Shown here piece by piece: positions 8,369 through 18,264 of a stretch of DNA of 64,000 nucleotides (positions are counted from its first letter, which is position 1; every line of letters begins with the position of its first letter). Origin of the DNA: Prevotella sp. Its GTDB lineage: Bacteria > Bacteroidota > Bacteroidia > Bacteroidales > Bacteroidaceae. Under the pieces are notes generated by a model. It ran no database searches. It saw only the letters and a list, made by a program, of their open reading frames with translations, and was not told the origin of the DNA. A program made the position numbers and the translations under genes. The stretch lies in NCBI GenBank assembly GCA_017548605.1, contig JAFYZT010000020.1, forward strand, positions 62,001-126,000. Reading direction: 5' to 3'.

Positions 8369-9043
8369 ATGGGCATACTCTATATCATACCCACTCCTGT
8401 GGGCAATCTCGAGGACATGACCTTTCGTGCCATTCGCCTGTTGAAAGAGGTGGGGTTGGTGCTGGCCGAGGACACTCGCACATCTTCGGTCTTGCTGAAG
8501 CATTTCGACATCAGCAACCACCTCATGTCACATCACAAATACAATGAACACGGCACCACAACATCGGTCATCGAACGACTCAAGGGAGGAATGGACGTGG
8601 CCCTCATCAGCGACGCTGGCACACCCGGCATCAGCGACCCGGGATTCTTCCTGGTGCGCGAAGCCGTAGAAGCGGGCATCGAGGTGCAATGTCTGCCGGG
8701 ATGTACTGCTTTCGTACCTGCACTCGTCAACTCAGGCCTGCCCTGCGACCGTTTCTGTTTCGAGGGGTTTCTACCCCAGAAGAAAGGACGACAAAGTCGC
8801 ATACAAGCACTTGCAGAGGAGACGCGCACCATGGTGTTCTACGAATCACCCTACCGATTGGTGAAACTGCTCACACAGATGGGCGAGGTGTTCGGCCGCG
8901 AGCGCCGCGCATCGGTATCGAGAGAGATTTCAAAGATTCACGAAGAGACGGTCAGGGGAACGCTTGCCGAACTGGAAGCCCACTTCACCACCACCCCACC
9001 TAAAGGAGAAATCGTCGTCGTGGTGGCAGGCAAGGAGAAGTGA
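8369..9043 (+). CDS. rsmI: 16S rRNA (cytidine-1402-2'-O)-methyltransferase
   Basis: A 224-aa SAM-dependent methyltransferase of the tetrapyrrole-methylase fold. It has the RsmI hallmarks TPVGNLEDMTFRAIRLL at the N-terminus, LAEDTR, ALISDAGTPGISDPGF, and GCTAFVPALVNSGLP. RsmI methylates the 2'-O of C1402 in 16S rRNA. It is shorter than E. coli RsmI (286 aa) because the C-terminal extension is absent, as is usual in Bacteroidetes. Confidence 0.95.
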   Translation: MGILYIIPTPVGNLEDMTFRAIRLLKEVGLVLAEDTRTSSVLLKHFDISNHLMSHHKYNEHGTTTSVIERLKGGMDVALISDAGTPGISDPGFFLVREAVEAGIEVQCLPGCTAFVPALVNSGLPCDRFCFEGFLPQKKGRQSRIQALAEETRTMVFYESPYRLVKLLTQMGEVFGRERRASVSREISKIHEETVRGTLAELEAHFTTTPPKGEIVVVVAGKEK

Positions 9044-9059
9044 GAGGTGAGGGGTGTGA

Positions 9060-9130
9060 GAATACCCTGGAAAGCATAGAAGTTCTTAGAACCACCCAGG
9101 AAAACCTAGTATCTCCTAGGAAAACCTATA
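9060..9130. repeat. CCTAGGAAAAC-type spacer repeat
   Basis: Imperfect units such as CCCAGGAAAACCTAG and CTCCTAGGAAAACCTA lie between rsmI and the coiled-coil lipoprotein gene, after a GTGAGGGG tract at 9040-9058. Related in style to the array at 6343-6450. Confidence 0.6.
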
Positions 9131-9152
9131 AAAAAATCATAAACTCAAAATA

Positions 9153-10004
9153 ATGAAAAAACTATTATTTATCAGCCTCTGCCTGCTGGCCATCGTTGCC
9201 TGCAAGGAAGAGAAAAAAGCCCCGGTAGCCAATCCGCAAATTCAGATGAACGACTCGTTGCAGAAGATTCTCGACCAACGTGACAACGAGATCAATGACA
9301 TGATGGCCACACTCAACGAGATACAAGAGGGATTCCGCCAGATTAATGAGGCCGAAGACCGCGTCACTCTGGCCAAGGACGGCGAAGGAGCCAACAAACC
9401 CCAACAGATTCGCGAGAACCTGCAGTTCATCCAAGAGAAAATGAAGGAAAACCGGACGCTCATCGACAAGCTACGCCAGCAGTTACGCGAGAGCACCGTC
9501 AAGGGCGACGAACTGAAAAAGACACTCGACGGATTGGTTCTACAACTGGAAGAGAAAGACAAACAACTGCAACAGTTGCGTCAGCAACTCGAAGCCAAGG
9601 ACATCCATATCACTGAGCTCGACCAAACCATCAGCACGCTCAACAACGACGTGGCTGAATTGAAGACCGAGAGCAGCCAGAAGACACAGACCATTACCGA
9701 GCAGGATCGCGAGCTGAACACCGCCTATTATGTGTTCGGCACCAAGAGCGAGCTGAAGGAACAAGGCATCCTGTCGAAAGGCGAAGTGCTCAAGAGCCAC
9801 TTCAACAAGAACTACTTTACGAAGATTGATATCCGCGTCGACAAGGAAATCAAGCTCTACTCCAAGAAAGCATCGTTAATGACTTCACATCCTGCCGGTT
9901 CATATACGCTAAACACTGATGCCAACGGCCAGTATATACTGCGTATCACCAACCCGCAACAGTTCTGGAGCACCAGCAAATACCTGGTGATTCTGGTGAA
10001 ATAA
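9153..10004 (+). CDS. Coiled-coil lipoprotein
   Basis: A 283-aa protein with lipobox IVAC at residue 17 followed by KEEKK, a likely surface-export signal. Residues about 30-190 are heptad-rich coiled coil with many Glu/Gln/Leu (for example QLRQQLEAKDIHITELDQ). The last 95 residues form a globular, beta-rich domain containing YYVFGTKSELKEQGIL and ending KYLVILVK. Similar Bacteroidales proteins are annotated as hypothetical or as Cbp1-type collagen-binding adhesins; I cannot confirm the latter. Probably anchored in the outer membrane with the rod projecting from it. Confidence 0.75.
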   Translation: MKKLLFISLCLLAIVACKEEKKAPVANPQIQMNDSLQKILDQRDNEINDMMATLNEIQEGFRQINEAEDRVTLAKDGEGANKPQQIRENLQFIQEKMKENRTLIDKLRQQLRESTVKGDELKKTLDGLVLQLEEKDKQLQQLRQQLEAKDIHITELDQTISTLNNDVAELKTESSQKTQTITEQDRELNTAYYVFGTKSELKEQGILSKGEVLKSHFNKNYFTKIDIRVDKEIKLYSKKASLMTSHPAGSYTLNTDANGQYILRITNPQQFWSTSKYLVILVK

Positions 10005-10063
10005 GGGGTGAGAAGTAAGGGGTAAGAGGTAAGTAGTGAGGGGTGAGAGAAAACCCAACAGTT

Positions 10064-10105
10064 AATCCGCATAAATATCCTCAAAAGTGGATATTTATGC
10101 GGATT
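10064..10105 (+). terminator. 17-bp hairpin upstream of the SusC gene
   Basis: A perfect inverted repeat (10064-10080 with 10089-10105, core CCGCATAAATATCC, 8-nt loop) followed by TGATTT. It may end transcription of the lipoprotein gene 60 bp upstream, or act as an operator for the SusC promoter 113 bp downstream. Confidence 0.65.
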
Positions 10106-10217
10106 TGATTTAAATCAAGTAGGTGGTTCTCTCTTTAATAATTTTGCTAAATATTGACCTTAAAAAAGCAGGATTTCACATTTTTCATCTTCAAAAAAAC
10201 CATTTTTTAGTTAATTT

Positions 10218-10249
10218 TTTGGTTATTGTGCAAAAAAAAATTATATTTG
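10218..10249 (+). promoter_or_regulatory. Promoter of the SusC/SusD cluster
   Basis: TTTG at 10218-10221, 20 nt, TATATTTG at 10242-10249, in a very A/T-rich stretch. The start codon follows 53 nt later. No sigma/anti-sigma or SusR-like regulator gene is adjacent. Confidence 0.82.
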
Positions 10250-10302
10250 CAAGCTGTTACTAAGTGAAGTAATCAATTAATAATTAAATAACGAGAGGTT
10301 TT

Positions 10303-13300
10303 ATGAAGAGAAGACTATTCTTGATGTTGGCATACCTGTTCCTTTCCTTGGGAATGGCCTATGCCCAGCATACCATTTCTGGAACTGTTCTTGAAGACAA
10401 TGGCGATCCCGCTATCGGTGCCACTATCACCATTAAAGGAACGAAAGTGGCTGCCGTGACCGACATTGACGGTAAGTTCTCGTTGAACTACGGTCAGGCG
10501 AATCCCCAGATTGAGGTCACCTACATTGGTTTCAAGACACAGGTGTTACGAGGTGGTCAGAACATGACCATCAAGTTGGAATCGGAATCCCAAACCATCG
10601 ATGGTGAAGTGGTGGTCACTGGTATGCAGAAACTTGACAAGCGTATGTTTACCGGTGCTACGACCAAAGTGGACGCGGACAAGACCCGCCTGAGCGGTGT
10701 GGCTGACGTCACGCGTTCACTGGAAGGACACGTGGCCGGTGTGAGTGTGCAGAACGTGTCGAGCACCTTCGGTACGGCACCGAAGATTCGCGTTCGTGGT
10801 GCCACGTCCATCTACGGTAGCTCATCACCCCTCTGGGTGGTCGACGGCGTAATCATGGAAGATGCCGTGAACGTGTCGGCCGATGACCTGTCATCAGGTG
10901 ATGCCGAGACGCTGATTTCCAACGCCATCGCCGGACTGAACGCCGATGATATCGAGAGCTTCCAAGTGCTCAAAGACGGTAGTGCCACCTCTATATATGG
11001 CGCGCGTGCGATGGCAGGTGTGGTGGTCATCACCACGAAGAAAGGACGTGCCGGACACACGAGCATTAACTACACGGGCGAGTTCACCTACCGTTTGAAG
11101 CCCAGTTATGGCGAGTACAACATCAGTAACTCACAGGAGCAGATGGGTATCTACAAGGAGATGGCAGCCAAGGGATGGCTCGAGTTCTCACAGGTGGCCA
11201 ACAGTGCCTCCGCCGGTCTGTACGGACGTATGTACTCGCTCATCGACCAGTACAATGCCACCAACGGTACCTACGGACTGCCTTATACCGAGGCGGCCAT
11301 GAACGGCTTCCTGCAGCAGGCAGAGTTCCGCAACACCGACTGGTTCGACCTGCTGTTCAACAACAACATCATGATGGACCACTCCGTGAGCGTCAGTGCC
11401 GGTACAGAACGGTCGAGCCTTTATGCTTCGGTGTCGGCGATGTATGACCCGGGATGGTCGAAAGACAGTAAGGTGGAGCGTTACACAGGTAACCTGAACG
11501 CCTCGTACAACCTGTCGAAGAACGTGATGGTGACATTGCGTACCAACATGTCGTACCGCGACCAGAAAGCGCCGGGTACTCTGAACCAGAGCGTCGACGT
11601 GGTAAGCGGTAACGTGAGCCGTAACTTCGACATCAACCCGTTCAGCTTCGCACTGAACACTTCGCGTACCCTCGACCCCAACGATGTGTACACACGTAAC
11701 TATGCACCGTTCAACATCTTCCAGGAGTTAGACAACAACTATATCGATGTGAACGTGATGGACATGAAGTTCCAAGGCGAACTGAACTGGAAACCGTTCC
11801 TCGGATTGGAAATCAACTTGTTGGGTGCCTACCGCATCAACCGCTCCGACCGTGAGCACATCGTGCTGAACGCCTCGAACCAGGCCGAAGCCTACCGTGC
11901 CGGTGTGAACAACCCCAACATCATGTATAACAACAAATACCTCTACACCGACCCCGACCAGCCCAACTCGCTGCCTATGTCGGTGATGGAATCAGGAGGT
12001 ATCTATACCATCAACCGCAACAGCGTCAAGCAGCTTGACTTCCGTGGCACCGTCACCTACAATCATGTATGGAACGACACCCATATCCTCAATCTCTTCG
12101 CAGGTATGGAAGCCAACAAAGCCGACTACGATGCTTCGGAACACAACGACTACGGTGTAGACTACAATGCCGCCCGTCTGTGGACCAACAACTACTATTT
12201 CTTCAAACAGGCCAAGGAAGAGGGTGCTGAACTCATCTCCTTCGCTAAGTCGTGGAACCGCCGCCTGGCTTACGTGGCCAACGGTAACTACTCCTACAAA
12301 GGACGTTATGTGTTTAACTTCACATGGCGTTACGACGGATCGAACCGTCTGGGTAAGGCCCGCAGTTCACGTTGGCTGCCCACATGGAACGTATCGGCTG
12401 CTTGGAACGCCCATGAGGAGCCATTCTTCCAGAAGTGGATGGAGAAGACACGCGGTGCCGTGTCGCACGCCACGTTGCGTCTCTCTTACTCACTGACCGG
12501 TGAGCAGAGCGCTGCATCGAACGCACGTGCCATCTTCCGCTCCACCAACCTTTGGCGTCCCACAGGCGACCAGCAGGAGACAGCCATCGAGCTGACACAA
12601 TATGCCAATAAGGAACTGACCTACGAAAAGAAATACGAGTTCAACCTCGGTGTTGACCTCGGTTTCCTGGGCAACCGCCTGAACCTCGTCTCCGACTTCT
12701 ACTGGCGTGACAACTACGACCTGATGGGTTACGTACACACTCAGTTGCTCGGACAGAAATATGCCAACGTAGCCTCCATGCGCTCACATGGTATCGAGGC
12801 CACCCTGTCATCACAGAACATCGTTACCAACGACTGGCGATGGAACACCGACCTTACGTTCTCCTACTGTAAGACCACCATCACCGACCTGCTCTCACAG
12901 GCCCGTGTGATTGACCTTGTCCAGCCCAGCGGCTACACCCGCGTTGGCTATCCGCACCGTGCGCTGTTCTCCATTCCTTTCATGGGTCTGAATGACGAAG
13001 GTATCCCAACCATCATGAACGAGTATGGCGAGATTACCACTACCGACATCAACTTCCAGGAGTATGAGAAGCTCGACTTCATGAAATATGAGGGTAGCGT
13101 GGAACCGACCATCACTGGTGGTCTGAACAACATGCTTCAGTGGAAGAACTGGCGTCTGAACGTGTTCATCACCTATTCCTTCGGTAACAAACTGCGCCTC
13201 GATCCGGTGTTCTCCGCCGGCTATTCCGACCAAAGCGCCATGCCTAAGGAATTCAAGAACCGTTGGGTGACCCCGGGTGACGAGAAAGTGACCAACATCC

Positions 13301-13620
13301 CTGCCATCGCTTCCGTACGCCAGTACTACAACGACATGTATCTCGGTTGGGCTTACAATGCCTACAACTATTCAACAGCACGTGTGGCCGACGGTGGTTT
13401 CATCCGTATGAAAGACATCTCGCTGACCTACGACTTCAAGCCCACACTGCTGCAGCACATCGGTCTGAGCAGTGCCTCGCTGAAGCTCGATGCCACGAAC
13501 CTCTTCTTGATTTATTCCGACAAGAAACTCAACGGCCAAGACCCCGAATTCGTCAACTCGGGTGGTGTGGCCTCGCCGTTGTCAAAACAGTTCACACTTA
13601 CTGTCAGACTTGGAATATAA
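10303..13620 (+). CDS. SusC/RagA-family TonB-dependent outer-membrane transporter
   Basis: A 1105-aa outer-membrane protein. Signal peptide ends AYAQ; then a carboxypeptidase-D-like Ig domain (HTISGTVLEDNGDPAIGATI), a plug domain with the family signature VDGVIMED near residue 180 and VLKDGSATSIYGARAMAGVVVITTK, and a 22-stranded barrel ending FTLTVRLGI. It works with the SusD partner directly downstream to import an oligosaccharide, peptide or other ligand using TonB energy. The company of a metallopeptidase-like lipoprotein and a DUF4302-like protein, with no glycosidase or regulator, argues against a classical polysaccharide-use locus. Confidence 0.95.
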   Translation: MKRRLFLMLAYLFLSLGMAYAQHTISGTVLEDNGDPAIGATITIKGTKVAAVTDIDGKFSLNYGQANPQIEVTYIGFKTQVLRGGQNMTIKLESESQTIDGEVVVTGMQKLDKRMFTGATTKVDADKTRLSGVADVTRSLEGHVAGVSVQNVSSTFGTAPKIRVRGATSIYGSSSPLWVVDGVIMEDAVNVSADDLSSGDAETLISNAIAGLNADDIESFQVLKDGSATSIYGARAMAGVVVITTKKGRAGHTSINYTGEFTYRLKPSYGEYNISNSQEQMGIYKEMAAKGWLEFSQVANSASAGLYGRMYSLIDQYNATNGTYGLPYTEAAMNGFLQQAEFRNTDWFDLLFNNNIMMDHSVSVSAGTERSSLYASVSAMYDPGWSKDSKVERYTGNLNASYNLSKNVMVTLRTNMSYRDQKAPGTLNQSVDVVSGNVSRNFDINPFSFALNTSRTLDPNDVYTRNYAPFNIFQELDNNYIDVNVMDMKFQGELNWKPFLGLEINLLGAYRINRSDREHIVLNASNQAEAYRAGVNNPNIMYNNKYLYTDPDQPNSLPMSVMESGGIYTINRNSVKQLDFRGTVTYNHVWNDTHILNLFAGMEANKADYDASEHNDYGVDYNAARLWTNNYYFFKQAKEEGAELISFAKSWNRRLAYVANGNYSYKGRYVFNFTWRYDGSNRLGKARSSRWLPTWNVSAAWNAHEEPFFQKWMEKTRGAVSHATLRLSYSLTGEQSAASNARAIFRSTNLWRPTGDQQETAIELTQYANKELTYEKKYEFNLGVDLGFLGNRLNLVSDFYWRDNYDLMGYVHTQLLGQKYANVASMRSHGIEATLSSQNIVTNDWRWNTDLTFSYCKTTITDLLSQARVIDLVQPSGYTRVGYPHRALFSIPFMGLNDEGIPTIMNEYGEITTTDINFQEYEKLDFMKYEGSVEPTITGGLNNMLQWKNWRLNVFITYSFGNKLRLDPVFSAGYSDQSAMPKEFKNRWVTPGDEKVTNIPAIASVRQYYNDMYLGWAYNAYNYSTARVADGGFIRMKDISLTYDFKPTLLQHIGLSSASLKLDATNLFLIYSDKKLNGQDPEFVNSGGVASPLSKQFTLTVRLGI

Positions 13621-13663
13621 TGGTTTAGTGTTTAGGGATTAGTGTTTAATAATTTACAAAGAT

Positions 13664-15394
13664 ATGAAGACTACAAGATATATCATAATGTCGATGGCCT
13701 TGGCGGCACTCACGCTCACCTCGTGCAGCGAGAGCTTCCTCGACAAGTTGCCCGATGAGCGTATCGAAATCGACAGTGAAGAGAAAGTGGCACAGTTGCT
13801 CATCTCGTGCTATCCCAGTGGCAGCTATGCCTGGGTTAGCGAGATTTCCAGCGATAACATGATGGACAACAACGCACCGCACCTTCCTGCCAGCCCTAAC
13901 GCCGAACAGGTGTTAACCCACTACAACCTGTCATCCTACGACCGTGTCGACGATGAAATGTTCCGTTTCGATCCCGCCAAGTCGTCCACCTCACAGGACA
14001 CCCCGGGCTTCCTTTGGGAAACGTTCTACGGTGCCATCGCCAGTGTGAACCATGCCCTACAGGCCATTGATGAAATTTCCGACGGCGGGAGAAACATGAC
14101 ACCGTCGCTTACAGCCTCACGGGCCGAAGCACTTCTCATCCGCGCCTATTGCCACTTCATCTTGGTGAATGTGTTCTCACAGGCCTACAAGACTGATGAG
14201 TTGAGTCTTGCTGACAAGGGAATACCCTACATGACCGAACCTGAGGAGAAGGTAATTGTGGAATACAACCGTGGCACGGTGACCGACACCTATGCCAAGA
14301 TTCAGGCCGACCTGGAAGAGGGCTTGGCCAACTTGAGCGAGTACAACTACAAGTTGCCGAAATGGCGTTTCAACCTCAATGCCGCTCACGCCTTCGCCGC
14401 ACGTTTCTATCTCTACAAACGCGATTGGAACAAGGTAATCGAGCATGCCAACTACGTGCTGGGAACCGACAACGAGAGCATCCTCTCCAAACTGATGGAC
14501 TTCTCGAAGTTCGATGAATGTACCTACGGCAGCGACTACGCCAAGGTATGGCAAGACCCCGCATCGCCCAACAACTTGATGCTCATCGACACCCACTCAC
14601 TCATGTTCCGTCGCGGATTGGGTAACCGCTACGCACAGAACGGCGAGGTGGTGAAGGACCTGTTCTACCACAACAGCCCCATGTGGAGCCGCTGGGTGGT
14701 CAACCCCACCGCATACGTATCGGGAATGACATTCTGGACGGGCGAAGACTACGGCTACTGCTCGGGCAAGGTGTACGAAGAGTTTGAATACACCGACAAG
14801 ATTGCCGGCATCGGCTATGTTCACACCATCAAGCGCGAGTTCACTTGTAACGAACTGCTGCTCGAACGTGCTGAGGCATACATCATGCTTGGCAACTATG
14901 CCAGTGCTTTGGAAGACCTGATTAGCTATGAGAAGTCGAACCAGTCGTTCTCGCCTACCAACCTCATCTCCTGGGGTGCCAACGGCGGTATGGCCGACTT
15001 GTCACAGGACATCATCGACAGCTACTACACCAACAGCAGCAACCCCAACTGCTTGGACAATTGGGATTTCCTAACCAACATGAGTCCTTCTACCGTGCTG
15101 CCTGCAGAAGGCGTACGCTACATGAACTGCCTGAACGACTTCCGTCGCTTTGAAACGAACTGGGACGGTCTGCGCTTCTTCGACCTAAAACGTTGGGGTA
15201 TGGAATACTCACATTTCGTGGGTGCCGACAACGTAGAGTATAAACTCACTTGGAATGACGAGCGCCGCGCCGTGGAAGTGCCTCAAGATGCTATCGCCGC
15301 CGGCATGGAACCCTCGCGCACCTATTCAACCAGCTACGATGACTCGCAGCGCGCATCTATCGAGCCGCAGTCGAAATTCATCTACATCAAATAA
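13664..15394 (+). CDS. SusD/RagB-family nutrient-binding lipoprotein
   Basis: A 576-aa surface lipoprotein with lipobox LTSC then SESFLDKLPDER, the typical SusD start. SusD_RagB features include the TPR-like helices with RAEALLIRAYCHFILVNVFSQAY and the C-terminal WDGLRFFDLKRWGMEY. It caps the SusC channel encoded 43 bp upstream and delivers ligand to it. Confidence 0.94.
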   Translation: MKTTRYIIMSMALAALTLTSCSESFLDKLPDERIEIDSEEKVAQLLISCYPSGSYAWVSEISSDNMMDNNAPHLPASPNAEQVLTHYNLSSYDRVDDEMFRFDPAKSSTSQDTPGFLWETFYGAIASVNHALQAIDEISDGGRNMTPSLTASRAEALLIRAYCHFILVNVFSQAYKTDELSLADKGIPYMTEPEEKVIVEYNRGTVTDTYAKIQADLEEGLANLSEYNYKLPKWRFNLNAAHAFAARFYLYKRDWNKVIEHANYVLGTDNESILSKLMDFSKFDECTYGSDYAKVWQDPASPNNLMLIDTHSLMFRRGLGNRYAQNGEVVKDLFYHNSPMWSRWVVNPTAYVSGMTFWTGEDYGYCSGKVYEEFEYTDKIAGIGYVHTIKREFTCNELLLERAEAYIMLGNYASALEDLISYEKSNQSFSPTNLISWGANGGMADLSQDIIDSYYTNSSNPNCLDNWDFLTNMSPSTVLPAEGVRYMNCLNDFRRFETNWDGLRFFDLKRWGMEYSHFVGADNVEYKLTWNDERRAVEVPQDAIAAGMEPSRTYSTSYDDSQRASIEPQSKFIYIK

Positions 15395-15411
15395 TAAGGA
15401 GGAACCACGAT

Positions 15412-16812
15412 ATGAAATGCAAACTGAACAATTGGCTATTGGGTGCGGCTATCGCACTCACGGGAACCTTCGCAGCATGCAGCGATGATGACTTCGGTCC
15501 CACCATATTCGACACCAACAACTATCCGTTGGACCGCTCGGCATACACTTTCCCGCTCGACACCTTCATCAAAAAGAATTTCCTGGAGCCTTACAACCTG
15601 AAATTCATCTACAAGATGGAGGACATCGGTTCCGACAAACAGAAGAACCTGATACCCGCCAGCTATGAAAACAGCGTGAAGCTGGCCGTACTCTCCAAAT
15701 ACCTATGGTACGACGTGTACAAACAGTTCGGTGGCGAGGAATTCCTCAAACAGAACAGCCCGCGTATCATTCACGTCATCGGATCGGCATCCTATAACCC
15801 CACATCGGGAACAGAAACACTGGGTACCGCTGAGGGAGGTCTGAAAATCACCCTCTATAAGGTGAACAACCTGGATGAAAACAACATCGACCTGATGAAT
15901 GAATATTTCTTCCACGTCATGCACCACGAGTTCGGACATATCCTTGACCAGACAAGCCAACGTCCGTTGTCGTTCGACCTCCTCTCAAACGGTCATTACG
16001 ACCCGCTGGACTGGAGCAACAAACACGACTCGCTGACCGCATCATGGGGTTTCGTTACTCCGTATGCCTCGGAACAGGCACGAGAGGACTGGGTGGAAAT
16101 CCTTTCCACTTACCTCACCGCCAACCAAAAGTCGTGGGACAACCTGCTCGCAACAGCCTATTATGACTGGGAAGACCTTGAAATGAAGGATGTCGCCTTC
16201 TATTTCACCCCGGCCGACGTGACATGGTTCCTCGGACGCCAAGGTAAATTCCTCGACAACGACGGTAAGGTAATTTCCGACAACGAAACGCTGAACAACA
16301 TCAAGAAAAACGGCGGCTCCTTCTTCGGTTCCCAACTCTATCATGAGATGGGCGACAATGTGTTCTACTACCATTTCGCCAATAAGTCGGGAGTAAACCT
16401 CGACAGCATCGGCTATCTCAACCCTCAACGCAACGGTGATTATCACATCGTACGTAAGGTAATCAGTCGCAATGGCGACGGTTCAGCTATGACCGACTCA
16501 GATGGCAAAGTGGTTTACGAAAACCTGTCTGATGGTGGTATCGACAAAATCAACGGCCGTCAGCTGATTCTCGACAAGCTGCAGATGGTACGCGACTGGA
16601 TGATGAGCGCCTTCAACATCAACATCGATGCCATGCGCGAAGAGATTCAACGTCGTCAATATGCTACCAATGAAGACGGCAGTTTCAAGTTCGACGAGTG
16701 GGGACGCTACGTCAATGCGTTGACATCACCCAGTGCTTCCGACCCGTCACGTTCCGTGATGGAAGTGCTGCTCGACGAAGTGAATCAATACAAAGCATTA
16801 CAGACCAAATAA
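15412..16812 (+). CDS. Import-associated zinc metallohydrolase lipoprotein
   Basis: A 466-aa lipoprotein (signal peptide ending FAACSDDD). It carries an intact HExxH zinc site, VMHHEFGHILDQ, near residue 170, and matches the LP_HExxH_w_tonB / Peptidase_Mx1 type of protein encoded beside SusC/SusD pairs. It starts 17 bp after susD, so it is almost certainly cotranscribed. Proteolysis of an imported peptide or protein is the family-based guess; activity is not proven for most members. Confidence 0.87.
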   Translation: MKCKLNNWLLGAAIALTGTFAACSDDDFGPTIFDTNNYPLDRSAYTFPLDTFIKKNFLEPYNLKFIYKMEDIGSDKQKNLIPASYENSVKLAVLSKYLWYDVYKQFGGEEFLKQNSPRIIHVIGSASYNPTSGTETLGTAEGGLKITLYKVNNLDENNIDLMNEYFFHVMHHEFGHILDQTSQRPLSFDLLSNGHYDPLDWSNKHDSLTASWGFVTPYASEQAREDWVEILSTYLTANQKSWDNLLATAYYDWEDLEMKDVAFYFTPADVTWFLGRQGKFLDNDGKVISDNETLNNIKKNGGSFFGSQLYHEMGDNVFYYHFANKSGVNLDSIGYLNPQRNGDYHIVRKVISRNGDGSAMTDSDGKVVYENLSDGGIDKINGRQLILDKLQMVRDWMMSAFNINIDAMREEIQRRQYATNEDGSFKFDEWGRYVNALTSPSASDPSRSVMEVLLDEVNQYKALQTK

Positions 16813-16824
16813 AAAGGAAACACT

Positions 16825-18165
16825 ATGATGAACAAGATATTGGCCATGTCGCTCCTGCTGGCGGGTGGATTGCTGGCTACCTCCTGTGTAAGCGAAGAGG
16901 ATGACCTCTTCGACAAGACCGCCGCAGAACGACTCAACGAAATCAAAGACGTATATTCCGCACGTTTGGAAGCACAACCCGCTGGATGGGCCATGCAATA
17001 CTACCCTACCAACGACGACGAAGTGCCCTACGGCAACGGATATTTGATATTGTGTGACTTTAACCCCGACCACTCGGTCAAGGTGGCCATGCGCAATGCC
17101 TTCACCGACAACAAATACGATGAAGCCGTATCGGTTTGGGACGTGATTACCGACAACGGACCTGTGCTGTCGTTCAACTCCTACAACCGTCTGTTCCATA
17201 TCTTCTCCAGTCCTGAAGACGTGACATCAACGGATGACAATGAGACTGGTACGGGAATCGGCGGCGACTATGAGTTTGTGATTGTCGACGCACCCGAAGA
17301 CGCTTCATACATGATGCTTAAGGGCAAAAAGCGTGGCACCTACTCCCTGCTCACCCCATTGGAAGAGGGAACGGACTATGAGACTTACTTCAACGACGTG
17401 AACAGTTTCACCTCGACAATGTTTGCCTCTACGGTACCTAACCGCATCTATATGATGGTGAAGGATTCGAAATACGGTTTCGACGAAGCCAGCACCACCA
17501 TCCCCTTGGTGTATCTTGATGGTAACGACCCTGTGACAACTGGTTATCACTACCATTTCCTCATCACCAAACGGTATGACGACTATTACCTGCGCTTCCG
17601 CGAGACCATCTATGTTGATGAAAACGAGCCCGAAGCACAGGACTTCCGTTACGACCCCACACTCGACCGTTTCATCAGCACAGAGAACAGTTCAGTGTAT
17701 ATCATGGGTGAAGACCCCGCCACGTTCTTCTATGGAGAAATCTTTGAAGAACACCACCGTTGGCAATGGCAGACAAGTTCAGAGATGTCGGACAAATTCA
17801 AGGCATTGTGGAACGAGGCCAACCAACAGTTCAAAGGTTTCGGCGGCAGCCTCACCAATATGGTGCTCCGACAGGATGGTGGACAGCCGCGCATCCGTGT
17901 AACCTACAACATGGGAGGAACATCGAGACCCGACTACTTCTACAACATGCAGAAAGACGACACTGGTGTGACACTGCAATACACAGGTCCGGCAGAAACC
18001 TCAGGACAGAACACTCTCGACAAGATACCCGCACTGAAGCAGATTATCGAGATGATGGGACAACACCTGACCATCACTGCCGCCACCACAGCGTTTAACC
18101 TGCGCTATGTGAAAGTTGCCCTTACCAGCGACCCCGACATGTGGTTCATAGCAAGGTGGAACTAA
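16825..18165 (+). CDS. DUF4302-like lipoprotein
   Basis: A 446-aa lipoprotein with lipobox ATSC and an acidic stretch SEEDDLFDKTAAERLNE. The conserved N-terminal block EAQPAGWAMQYYP and the HIFSSPEDV region match DUF4302, a Bacteroidetes family of unknown function encoded next to SusC/SusD and HExxH lipoproteins. It lies 12 bp after the metallohydrolase gene. It probably sits at the cell surface as an accessory of the transporter. Confidence 0.8.
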   Translation: MMNKILAMSLLLAGGLLATSCVSEEDDLFDKTAAERLNEIKDVYSARLEAQPAGWAMQYYPTNDDEVPYGNGYLILCDFNPDHSVKVAMRNAFTDNKYDEAVSVWDVITDNGPVLSFNSYNRLFHIFSSPEDVTSTDDNETGTGIGGDYEFVIVDAPEDASYMMLKGKKRGTYSLLTPLEEGTDYETYFNDVNSFTSTMFASTVPNRIYMMVKDSKYGFDEASTTIPLVYLDGNDPVTTGYHYHFLITKRYDDYYLRFRETIYVDENEPEAQDFRYDPTLDRFISTENSSVYIMGEDPATFFYGEIFEEHHRWQWQTSSEMSDKFKALWNEANQQFKGFGGSLTNMVLRQDGGQPRIRVTYNMGGTSRPDYFYNMQKDDTGVTLQYTGPAETSGQNTLDKIPALKQIIEMMGQHLTITAATTAFNLRYVKVALTSDPDMWFIARWN

Positions 18166-18169
18166 TTAC

Positions 18170-18245
18170 GTTGAACATTGAACGTTGAACATTGAACATT
18201 AACATTAAAATACTAACTGGATTTATAACATTGAATAACCATTAA
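18170..18245. repeat. TTGAACA-type spacer repeat
   Basis: Four units of TTGAACATTGAACG/A fill the start of the spacer before the 600-aa protein gene, the same family as at 30629-30672, 33262-33354 and 35298-35327. Confidence 0.7.
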
Positions 18246-18264
18246 CAACTTAAACGCAGAAAAT